A stretch of DNA of 19,168 nucleotides from Fibrobacter sp. (GTDB lineage: Bacteria; Fibrobacterota; Fibrobacteria; Fibrobacterales; Fibrobacteraceae), in NCBI GenBank assembly GCA_017550445.1, contig JAFZOV010000048.1, positions 1-19,168 of the forward strand, in the 5' to 3' direction. This document shows, piece by piece, positions 1 to 5,790 of this stretch (the stretch's first letter is position 1; each line of letters begins with the position of its first letter). The notes below the pieces were generated by a model. It saw only the letters and a program-made list of their open reading frames with translations, did no database searches and was not told the origin of the DNA. Made by a program: the position numbers and the translations under genes.

Positions 1-194
1 CGGCGGTAGCGTACCAAAATGTCCTGGAGCGTATCGTTGAGTGCGTGTCCCAAATGGAGCGCGCCGGTAACGTTCGGGGGCGGAATCACGACCGAGAACG
101 GTTCGCCCTTTCCGCTGGGTGCAAAACTGTTTTTTTCGGCCCAGGCGCTATGCCAACGGGCTTCCACATCTTTAGCGTTATAACGAGTTTCCAT
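1..194 (-). CDS. valS: Valyl-tRNA synthetase, N-terminal part (runs off the left edge)
   Basis: Class I aminoacyl-tRNA synthetase that charges tRNA-Val with valine in the cytoplasm. Only the first 64 codons are in the window. The translation starts [18 protein letters not shown] and carries the class I HIGH signature as HLGH (residues 47-50) inside [15 protein letters not shown], the form typical of ValS. The start at 194 places the signature where the family has it. No Shine-Dalgarno sequence precedes the ATG; a TAAATTTG element lies 8 nt upstream, so the mRNA may be leaderless or nearly so. Codon use (GCC, CGC, AAG) matches the housekeeping genes further right and differs from the AT-rich genes at 745-4161. 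Identity is firm; the rest of the gene is outside the window. Confidence 0.95.
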   Translation of the reverse strand, partial: METRYNAKDVEARWHSAWAEKNSFAPSGKGEPFSVVIPPPNVTGALHLGHALNDTLQDILVRYR

Positions 195-202
195 AGTGGG
201 CA

Positions 203-210
203 CAAATTTA
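203..210 (-). promoter_or_regulatory. Putative valS -10/-7 element TAAATTTG
   Basis: Read on the minus strand this is TAAATTTG, an exact match to the TAnnTTTG -7 element known from Bacteroidetes promoters. It ends 8 nt before the valS ATG, with no ribosome binding site between. The same placement is seen before dinJ, der and dnaE. No clear -35 box was identified. Confidence 0.5.
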
Positions 211-217
211 GCAATTA

Positions 218-245
218 GACGAAAGACGAAAGACGAAAGACGAAA
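218..245. repeat. Tandem heptamer GACGAAA, four perfect copies
   Basis: Four uninterrupted copies of GACGAAA lie just upstream of the valS promoter element. Seven bases is not a codon multiple and no gene covers it. It may be a simple-sequence tract able to vary in copy number, which could alter valS promoter spacing, or neutral low-complexity DNA. Confidence 0.85.
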
Positions 246-273
246 GAAATGCTAGCAAAAACGCCCTTGTTGT

Positions 274-309
274 GTCATCCTGAGCGAAACGAAGTGAAGT
301 CGAAGGATC
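274..309 (+). repeat. Dispersed palindromic element 1, stem ATCCT/AGGAT
   Basis: The layout is GTC, then ATCCT (277-281), a 22-nt loop starting GAGCGAAAC, then AGGAT (304-308) and C. It shares GTC...C borders and a GAG-starting loop with elements at 320-356, 405-434 and, inverted, 8781-8802, but has its own stem sequence. Elements of this look (GTCATCCTGAGCGAA...AAGGATC) are scattered between genes in many bacterial genomes. The function is unknown. Confidence 0.7.
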
Positions 310-319
310 TTGAGCATAC

Positions 320-356
320 GTCATTGCGAGGAATCCGCAGGATGACGAAGCAATCC
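320..356 (+). repeat. Dispersed palindromic element 2, stem ATTGC/GCAAT
   Basis: The layout is GTC, ATTGC (323-327), a 22-nt loop, GCAAT (350-354), CC. A nested hairpin ATCC-GCA-GGAT lies at 333-343 inside the loop. The ATTGC/GCAAT stem is identical to that of the element at 8781-8802, which is in the opposite orientation and has a 7-nt loop. Confidence 0.7.
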
Positions 357-393
357 ATAGAAAGGTAGGGGAAAGCCTTCCCCTGATTGCAGC

Positions 394-442
394 CTTGCCC
401 TGTTGTCACTCTGGAGCCGAAGGCGATAGAGTCCAGGGCAAG
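394..442 (+). repeat. Dispersed palindromic element 3 inside a 9-bp outer stem
   Basis: An outer inverted repeat CTTGCCCTG (394-402) / CAGGGCAAG (434-442) encloses GTC, ACTCT (408-412) and AGAGT (428-432), with a central GCC-GAA-GGC hairpin at 416-424. The inner part follows the GTC-stem-loop-stem-CC plan of elements 1 and 2 with a third stem sequence. A separate small hairpin, GGGGAA-AGCC-TTCCCC, sits at 368-383. The remainder of 443-598 is AT-rich, with no gene that can be supported. Confidence 0.65.
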
Positions 443-559
443 TCTTCCATCACCCTTTCCGCCGCACTGGGCTTGCCTAAGTGGCCTAGGGGACTCCCCA
501 AAAAACTCTGATTCAACACGAATTATTATGGCTTATATCCTTAAGTGATCTTCTTAATG

Positions 560-593
560 TATATTTAGAAAGGGGGATAATTTATATCTAAAT
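560..593 (+). promoter_or_regulatory. Possible promoter/operator upstream of the HsdR remnant and mcrB
   Basis: A TATATTTA element (562-569 region) overlaps the left arm of a 7-bp inverted repeat ATTTAGA (563-569) / TCTAAAT (587-593) with 17 nt between the arms. A TAnnTTT element of this type precedes several genes in the window. The symmetric arms could bind a dimeric regulator. No regulator gene is adjacent, so this is a weak call. Confidence 0.3.
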
Positions 594-598
594 AATAA

Positions 599-712
599 AT
601 GGGGTTTGATTTGATTATTGTCTTGGATGAATTCGGCTACCCGCCTGTTGAACGCGACGAAGTCTATGTCGAAATCTTCGAACAAGCCGAGAATTTTAAG
701 AAAAATCGGTAA
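599..712 (+). pseudogene. Remnant of a type I restriction HsdR subunit (C-terminal tail)
   Basis: A short reading frame of 37 codons starts MGFDLIIVLDEFGYPP and continues with RDEVYVEIFEQAENFKKNR before TAA. As I recall the family, the R-D-E-V-Y-x-x-[IV]-F-E-Q-A-E-N-F-K-K segment resembles the last residues of type I restriction HsdR proteins, whose full length is near 1000 residues; everything upstream is missing. The ATG at 599 has no well-placed ribosome binding site (AGGGGG is about 23 nt away), so it is probably not expressed as a protein. It lies 32 nt before mcrB. The likely reading is that a type I system once occupied this site and was largely deleted. The alternative, a real 37-residue protein, is less likely. 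Confidence 0.55.
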
Positions 713-744
713 AGGGAAAATTAGAGAAAAAAAGGAAACAATGT

Positions 745-2751
745 ATGACCTTTTCGAATTTAACTGAAGAAAATATCAATCAGGCGATACTGTATATAGA
801 TAAAAATGGTGTCCCTCCAGGAAATAAAAGTAAAACGACTGATTTGATTGTTAATGGGAAAGCGTATCCTCCAAAGTATGTGATTGCGGTGGCTAGGCAT
901 ATAGCTGAAGGAATAGAAATAACTACTGACGATTATACTACAAAAGATACCGAAACCTTCTTTCAAGAGAGGAGGTTCAATATCGTGAAGAGAGAGAAAG
1001 GTTCTGAAGTGTCTGATGAAGACAAGTTTAAGAGCTTATTAGAGTATTTTGTAGCACATTTGGAATATATGCAAAGCAATATTACCGATTCGGTAGGTTA
1101 TAAAAAATATATCGAACCAATCAAGGCCCATTTTACGAAGACTGGAAATGGTGGAGGAAAGGATTGGGGTTTACAAAAGCAAATAGAGAAATGGGAATCT
1201 TATTCAAATGAGCATAGAATTACCATCACAATATTGGGGCATATGGGGAAAAAACGCTATGCCAATACAACATCGTATTTAAATTGGGAGGATACCTGGC
1301 TTAATGTGAGAGCCAAATGGGATGATTTTGACAAGCGTGTCGTTGGAATTTATTTAACTAATACACCGACCCCTAATCCCAAACGTGTGGGAAATGTATT
1401 TAATTTGGATGAATTGTGCTTGTATGATGGTAAGGCTCCAAATGAAAGTCTCAAACAATTATTCAAAACTTTTAAAAATTTAATCGGAGAAAAGAACATG
1501 GAAGAAAATGTAAAAGATGTGATAAAACTCTTGCTCAACAACCACAACATAATTCTCCATGGAGCTCCGGGTACGGGGAAAACATATCTTGCAAAAAAAA
1601 TTGCAAAAACTTTGATTTTTCCCGACAAAAGAGTTGATGATGAATTATCTGATGAAGAACAAAAACAGTTTGATGAACAATATGGATTTGTTCAATTTCA
1701 TCAGTCTTACGATTATACGGATTTTGTTGAGGGCCTGAGACCTCTTCAAAAAGGTGATTCTACTGAAATAAATTTTGAACGTAAAGATGGCGTGTTTAAG
1801 GAATTTTGCAAGAGGGCTATAGGGGCTCATTTTTCGAATTTTGATAGCATTTATAAAGATTTTACGGATAAGTTGAAGGCGAATTCTGAAGAACCATTTG
1901 AATTACAAACTCTCGTACGAAAGAAAAAATTTAAAGTTCGGGTAAATAGTAATAATGGATTGTATGTAACTCCCTACACAACTGCGGCTACGGATATGCC
2001 AATTACCGAGGATAATTTGAGGACCTATGTCGAAATCGGAGAAATAAAAGACTGGAAACCGTATGTAACGGCGATAGGTGAATATTTAAAGGATAACTAT
2101 TCTTTTGGTGAATTGACAAATGACGATTCTCGACAGAGAAAGAAGTTCATTTTTGTTATTGATGAAATTAATCGTGGTGAATTATCTAAAATTTTAGGTG
2201 AATTGTTCTTTTCTATAGATCCTGGATATCGAGGTGAAAAGGGACGAATTAAAACTCAGTATCAAAATTTAGTTGATGATAAAGATATTTTTGCAAAAGG
2301 GTTCTATGTTCCCGAAAACGTCTATATCATTGGTACAATGAATGATATTGACCGCAGTGTTGAAAGTATGGATTTTGCCATGCGTCGTCGATTTGCTTTT
2401 AAAGAAATTAAGGCCGATGATCGTGTTGAAATGCTTGATTCCCTAGAATGTGGGAAAAAGAAAGAAGCTGTCAAATGTATGCAGACGCTAAATAAAGAAA
2501 TTGAGGGCATTAGTGGCCTTTCGCCGGCATATCATATTGGTCCTGCATATTTCTTGAAACTTGATAATTATAATGGTGATTTTGAAGATCTTTGGAAATA
2601 TCATATAGAAGGTGTTCTTCACGAATATCTACGTGGTATGCCCAAAGCAGCTGAATATTTGGCAAAATTGAAAGATAGTTATGATAAATCTGTTGCTCCT
2701 GAAGAAAAAGTTTCTAGCGATGATGTAAGTGATTCTGCAGAAAATCCCTAA
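745..2751 (+). CDS. mcrB: McrB-like AAA+ GTPase subunit of an McrBC restriction system
   Basis: Motor and recognition subunit of a nucleotide-dependent restriction complex that translocates on modified DNA and drives McrC cleavage. The 668-residue protein has Walker A GAPGTGKT (273-280), the family segment FVQFHQSYDYTDFVEGLRP shortly after it, Walker B FIFVIDEINR (468-477, D473-E474), and the McrB signature MNDIDRS (532-538; usual form MNTADRS) followed by an R-R-R arginine-finger region. Residues 1-80 (NLTEENINQAILYIDKNG..., NGKAYPPKYVIAVA) resemble the N-terminal head domain of ScoMcrA-type proteins; 90-250 is a region I do not recognise, presumably for DNA recognition. AGGA at 733-736 supports the start at 745 over the out-of-frame ATG at 741. 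mcrC follows directly. The gene is clearly richer in AAA/AAT/ATA codons than der or gpsA, consistent with transfer. Confidence 0.9.
   Translation: MTFSNLTEENINQAILYIDKNGVPPGNKSKTTDLIVNGKAYPPKYVIAVARHIAEGIEITTDDYTTKDTETFFQERRFNIVKREKGSEVSDEDKFKSLLEYFVAHLEYMQSNITDSVGYKKYIEPIKAHFTKTGNGGGKDWGLQKQIEKWESYSNEHRITITILGHMGKKRYANTTSYLNWEDTWLNVRAKWDDFDKRVVGIYLTNTPTPNPKRVGNVFNLDELCLYDGKAPNESLKQLFKTFKNLIGEKNMEENVKDVIKLLLNNHNIILHGAPGTGKTYLAKKIAKTLIFPDKRVDDELSDEEQKQFDEQYGFVQFHQSYDYTDFVEGLRPLQKGDSTEINFERKDGVFKEFCKRAIGAHFSNFDSIYKDFTDKLKANSEEPFELQTLVRKKKFKVRVNSNNGLYVTPYTTAATDMPITEDNLRTYVEIGEIKDWKPYVTAIGEYLKDNYSFGELTNDDSRQRKKFIFVIDEINRGELSKILGELFFSIDPGYRGEKGRIKTQYQNLVDDKDIFAKGFYVPENVYIIGTMNDIDRSVESMDFAMRRRFAFKEIKADDRVEMLDSLECGKKKEAVKCMQTLNKEIEGISGLSPAYHIGPAYFLKLDNYNGDFEDLWKYHIEGVLHEYLRGMPKAAEYLAKLKDSYDKSVAPEEKVSSDDVSDSAENP
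1486..1500 (+). promoter_or_regulatory. Internal ribosome binding site and in-frame start for a short McrB form
   Basis: GGAGA at 1486-1490 is followed after 7 nt by an in-frame ATG at 1498 (Met252), 21 residues before the Walker A motif. Initiation here would give a protein of about 417 residues with only the AAA+ motor and no recognition region. E. coli mcrB makes such a short form (McrBs) from an internal start. This is an inference from sequence; no expression data are available. Confidence 0.6.
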
Positions 2752-4161
2752 ATGCTTATATCTCTAACAGACAATCAGTATTCGCCAGTTGCATGGTCGC
2801 GTAATTGGGGACATGAAAAGTGCCCAGAAGAAGTGCGTAAAACGTTGCTTCGTTTTGATGGTGTCTCGTTAGGGCAACTTCAATCAGAAAGTTTTTCTGG
2901 CGGGCGTTTTCTTGTTTTTCCTTCGGATGCTGCTAAAGCGGATTTGGGAGACAAGGATTACATTTTTTCGCTGACTGATAAAGATTCTGATAAGCCCGGT
3001 TTTAAAACGAGCAATGTCATGGGATTTTTCAGCCTTGTCGAAGATGCTCGGATCAAAATATCATCGCGCTTTGACAATGCTGGGCAAGATTATTTCTTGC
3101 ATTACATGCTACAGAAGGTCTGCAATGTGGCCTATACGCCTCGCACAGAATCGGGCGATGATGCTTTCTATGATTTTCTCTACCAGCTTTTTCCTTATTA
3201 TTTAAACGAAGCTTTGGCTCAAGGCATATTCCGTGCCTATGTCACTCGAGAATACAACGATGCAAATGTCCGCGGGCCAATTGACGTCGCAAGACATATC
3301 AAGTTCAATATTCCGTTTAATGGCAAAATTGCATACCACACGCGTGAATACACGACAGACAATGCAATCACACAATTGATTCGCCATACGATAGAATATA
3401 TTCGTTCATTGCAATATGGTAAGATTGTTCTGGAAAATAGCGAGAATAAAAGTCTGCGCGATAATGTCATGGCAATCGAAATGGCTACGCCGACATACAG
3501 CCGAAACGATAGACTGAATATTATTCATCGGAATGCCAGACCTGTAACGCATCCGTACTATACTGCGTATGAACCATTGCGTAAGTTGTGCCTCGCTATT
3601 TTGACGAATCAGAAACTGAGTTACGGCGAAGACTCGGAAAATATGATTGCGGGCATCCTCTTTGATGGCGCAAGCCTGTGGGAGGAGTATTTGAATGTTG
3701 TACTTGCCGAGAAATTTGAGAATCGTTTGATGCATCCGAATAATAGAACGGGAAAAGGGGCCCAGTATTTGTTTAAAAACGATGACAATCATAATCGTCG
3801 TTGGATCTTCCCTGACTTTATGATTGGTTGTAATGTGGTAAAGGGACCGGTTGCTTCTGCAGAGGCTATTATTGATGCTAAGTATAAGCCTCTTAATGGT
3901 GAAATCGGTCGTGATGATGCTTTCCAAATGTTGGCTTATTTGTTCAGATTCAAGTCAAAACAGGGATTCTTGATTTATCCTGTGAAATACGATGAAATGC
4001 CTCAAGAATCTAGTTGTTTGACTCTTTATAACGATTCTTCAGTGAAATTAACAACGGTTCCGTTTGTTGTGCCAAAGATTACAGACTCATTTGAGGATTA
4101 TTGTGTGGCGATGAAGGGTGCTGAAGAAAAAATGAGATCTAGTTTACCCATTACAGATTAA
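2752..4161 (+). CDS. mcrC: McrC-like endonuclease subunit of the McrBC system
   Basis: Nuclease partner of McrB that cuts DNA when two translocating complexes meet. The 469-residue protein has an N-terminal half that would bind the McrB ring and a C-terminal PD-(D/E)xK nuclease: P354-D355 in WIFPDFMIG and D375-A-K377 in AIIDAKYKPL, followed by DDAFQMLAYLFRF, as in McrC/LlaJI-type proteins. The catalytic residues are present, so it should be active. The ATG abuts the mcrB stop (TAAATG, zero spacing) and has no Shine-Dalgarno sequence of its own, which points to translational coupling that keeps the subunits in proportion. Base use lies between that of mcrB and the core genes. It is convergent with the next gene, with only 38 nt between stops and no clear terminator. 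Confidence 0.9.
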   Translation: MLISLTDNQYSPVAWSRNWGHEKCPEEVRKTLLRFDGVSLGQLQSESFSGGRFLVFPSDAAKADLGDKDYIFSLTDKDSDKPGFKTSNVMGFFSLVEDARIKISSRFDNAGQDYFLHYMLQKVCNVAYTPRTESGDDAFYDFLYQLFPYYLNEALAQGIFRAYVTREYNDANVRGPIDVARHIKFNIPFNGKIAYHTREYTTDNAITQLIRHTIEYIRSLQYGKIVLENSENKSLRDNVMAIEMATPTYSRNDRLNIIHRNARPVTHPYYTAYEPLRKLCLAILTNQKLSYGEDSENMIAGILFDGASLWEEYLNVVLAEKFENRLMHPNNRTGKGAQYLFKNDDNHNRRWIFPDFMIGCNVVKGPVASAEAIIDAKYKPLNGEIGRDDAFQMLAYLFRFKSKQGFLIYPVKYDEMPQESSCLTLYNDSSVKLTTVPFVVPKITDSFEDYCVAMKGAEEKMRSSLPITD

Positions 4162-4165
4162 AACT

Positions 4166-4203
4166 AGCAAGTTTTGATTATAGACTTTGGAAAAAACGCT
4201 TAA
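4166..4203 (+). repeat. Left flank repeat of the DUF4143 gene
   Basis: The 24 bases at 4167-4190 (starting GCAAGTTTTG, ending TAGACTTTGG) match 5637-5660 on the other side of the DUF4143 gene with one difference (ATT versus ACT). The match continues more loosely: AGACTTTGGAAAAAACGCTT at 4182 resembles AGACTGGGAAAACGCCTAA at 5703-5721. The copies are in direct orientation. The left copy runs into the DUF4143 stop codon (4200-4202). Confidence 0.8.
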
Positions 4204-5489
4204 GCCGTCAAGCACCCAAGCGGAATAACTTTTACGGAATCCGGCCTTGTGTATGCCATTTGTCCGCCGGTCACGATGATGAGCAAATCAGGTTCCCGTA
4301 GCGGGACCTGTTTTTCTTTTTCGTTATGCTCCTTGATGAGCCGCTTCAGTTCTAGCAGGTGTTCGGCACCCTCGTCAATTTCACGACTGCCAAGTTTAAA
4401 CTCAATTAGAGCGAATCGTCCATCTTCTAAATGTAAGACGGCGTCCGCTTCTAGACCATATCTGTCTCGATAATATGAGACCCTGCCGCCATAGGGCTGA
4501 CTGTAGGCGCGCAAATCACGGATGCCCATGCATTCAAAAATGAATCCGAAGGTTTTCAGGTCCAACGAAAGTTTTTGCGGAGAAAGTCCCAGCGCTGCCA
4601 CCGCAATGGAGGGGTCGACAAATTCCCGTTTCGGAGAACTTTTTACGGCCGTCGCAGACCTGATTGCCGGGCTCCATGCTTCAACATCGGAGATGACAAA
4701 TAAACGCTCAAATGCCGAAAGATAGTCGTCGTATGTTGACGTGGCTAGTGATTCTGTATTTTGCTTTATGTTGGCAAGCATGTTTGTCTTTTTGGCGATT
4801 GTTGAGATATTTCGCGCGTATTCCTGCATAATCAATCGACCAAGGGTCGGGACTCTTTTTACCCCGTCAACAGATGAAAGGTCAATGTCGCATAGGCTGG
4901 TAAAATAGTTCTTGGCGACAAGTAACTTTGCTCGCTCGCTAGTTAACTTCAATGCTGCGGGCCAGCCGCCTCTGCATGCGGCGAAAATCAAATCTGCTAT
5001 AGAGAGGGACGATTTTTTCCCGTCAATATCGAGTTCGGGATTATCAAACAGTTCGCGAAGAGAAATGCTCCCGTTGGATTCTTTGGATTCGAATAAACTC
5101 ATAGGAAGCATTTTCAACCTGGCGATGCGCCCTGTGCCGGAGTGGTAGATTTCATCCGTCTTGACAGCATTTGAACCCGTGAGGATAAATTGTCCTGGTT
5201 CTTGACGCTTGTCGACAGCTAGTCGGACTGCATCCCAAAGCACGGGAGCATCCTGCCATTCATCGATGAGCCTGGGCGTGTCACCATCCAATAAAAAAGA
5301 AGGGCTGATTAGCGCTGTTTGTTGCAGCGCGTCTCTCGTATCGGGATTCTGCATTCTGAGAATACTGTGCGCTTGTTGCTCGGCGGTGGTCGTTTTTCCG
5401 CACCATTTGGGCCCTTCAATAAGGACTGCTCCCATGGTCTCGAGCTGCATGGTCAATTCATCATCTGCGAACCGCTTTAAATATTCCAT
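4200..5489 (-). CDS. DUF4143-family P-loop ATPase (AAA_14 plus DUF4143)
   Basis: ATP-binding protein of the COG1373 type; cellular role unknown. The 429 residues show Walker A GPKWCGKTT (26-34), a segment FLLDGDTPRLIDEWQDAPVLWD with the Walker B-like LIDEWQ, the sensor segment FILTGSN, and a C-terminal part with D349 and E363-F-K365 (GLEADAVL...ALIEFKLG), the arrangement linked to a PD-(D/E)xK-like fold in DUF4143 proteins. Start choice: the ATG at 5489 follows GGGC after 5 nt; the longer frame starting at 5531 adds 14 residues through the probable promoter element (TATATTTA, 5515-5508) and lacks a ribosome binding site. The gene is isolated on minus between mcrC and dinJ and is bracketed by direct repeats, suggesting it moved in as a unit. 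Such ATPases often occur in multiple copies per genome. Confidence 0.85.
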   Translation of the reverse strand: MEYLKRFADDELTMQLETMGAVLIEGPKWCGKTTTAEQQAHSILRMQNPDTRDALQQTALISPSFLLDGDTPRLIDEWQDAPVLWDAVRLAVDKRQEPGQFILTGSNAVKTDEIYHSGTGRIARLKMLPMSLFESKESNGSISLRELFDNPELDIDGKKSSLSIADLIFAACRGGWPAALKLTSERAKLLVAKNYFTSLCDIDLSSVDGVKRVPTLGRLIMQEYARNISTIAKKTNMLANIKQNTESLATSTYDDYLSAFERLFVISDVEAWSPAIRSATAVKSSPKREFVDPSIAVAALGLSPQKLSLDLKTFGFIFECMGIRDLRAYSQPYGGRVSYYRDRYGLEADAVLHLEDGRFALIEFKLGSREIDEGAEHLLELKRLIKEHNEKEKQVPLREPDLLIIVTGGQMAYTRPDSVKVIPLGCLTA

Positions 5490-5507
5490 AAAAATGCCCT
5501 TTTTAAG

Positions 5508-5545
5508 TAAATATAAGTAATTATTTTGCAAAAAGCAAGCGCTTG
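5508..5545 (-). promoter_or_regulatory. Probable promoter region of the DUF4143 gene
   Basis: On the minus strand TATATTTA (5515-5508) lies 18 nt before the ATG, leaving room for the GGG ribosome binding site at 5499-5497. Just upstream is a perfect 10-bp palindrome CAAGCGCTTG (5536-5545), a possible operator, abutting the first unit of the 23-bp array. No convincing -35 was found. Confidence 0.4.
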
Positions 5546-5613
5546 TCGGGTGTTTTTGTGGTATTTTGTCGTGTGTTTTTGTGGTATTTTGTCGTGTGTT
5601 TTTGTGGTAAGAT
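5545..5613. repeat. Tandem array A: three 23-bp units
   Basis: Units at 5545-5567, 5568-5590 and 5591-5613 share GTCGTGTGTTTTTGTGGTA plus TTTT; unit 1 has GTCGG instead of GTCGT and unit 3 decays in its last bases. There are no spacers, so it is not a CRISPR array, and 23 is not a codon multiple. The period is close to two helical turns, so each unit would face the same side of the DNA. It lies between the divergent DUF4143 and dinJ genes. Confidence 0.9.
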
Positions 5614-5628
5614 GGCGGGCTTCAACCC

Positions 5629-5721
5629 AGACTTTGGCAAGTTTTGACTATAGACTTTGGCGTATTTTTACTGTAGATTTGGGCAAAATTGTCTGCTTTT
5701 GAAGACTGGGAAAACGCCTAA
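5629..5721. repeat. Tandem array B: three 23-bp units plus a terminal motif
   Basis: Units at 5629-5651, 5652-5674 and 5675-5697 begin AGACTTTGGC, AGACTTTGGC and AGATTTGGGC; units 1 and 2 also share TTTT.ACT.T at the same positions, while unit 3 is degenerate. A related terminal motif AGACTGGGAAAACGCC follows at 5703. The array has the same period and unit number as array A, 15 bp away, but a different sequence. Its junction 5637-5660 is repeated at 4167-4190. Confidence 0.85.
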
Positions 5722-5731
5722 ATTCAATCAA

Positions 5732-5751
5732 TTTTGCATGTTTTTGCAAAA
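5732..5751 (+). promoter_or_regulatory. Inverted repeat TTTTGCA/TGCAAAA, candidate antitoxin operator
   Basis: A perfect 7-bp inverted repeat with a 6-nt spacer sits just upstream of the dinJ -35. RelB/DinJ proteins are dimeric ribbon-helix-helix repressors of their own promoters, so this is the natural candidate site, by inference only. Confidence 0.45.
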
Positions 5752-5755
5752 TGTA

Positions 5756-5784
5756 TTGCGTTTGTGCCTACAAAAATATATATT
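5756..5784 (+). promoter_or_regulatory. Promoter of the dinJ-like gene
   Basis: TTGCGT (5756-5761), a 17-nt spacer, then TATATT (5779-5784) continuing as TATATTTT. Transcription would begin close to the ATG at 5791, and no ribosome binding site exists between, so the transcript is predicted to be leaderless. Confidence 0.6.
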
Positions 5785-5790
5785 TTAGAT

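Noticed and set aside
195..598. A hidden gene or RNA gene in the 400-nt gap
   Set aside because: No frame of useful length, no tRNA-like cloverleaf or rRNA sequence found by eye; the palindromes explain the visible structure.
3406..3927. 173-codon minus-strand reading frame inside mcrC
   Set aside because: mcrC carries conserved catalytic motifs over the same bases; the opposite frame has no ribosome binding site or recognisable motif.
5545..5697. Possible CRISPR array
   Set aside because: Units are directly adjacent with no unique spacers, there are only three units per type, and no cas gene is present.
5734..5790. Upstream in-frame start for the dinJ-like gene
   Set aside because: The added residues cover the operator-like repeat and the promoter, and no family member begins that way; 5791 is preferred.
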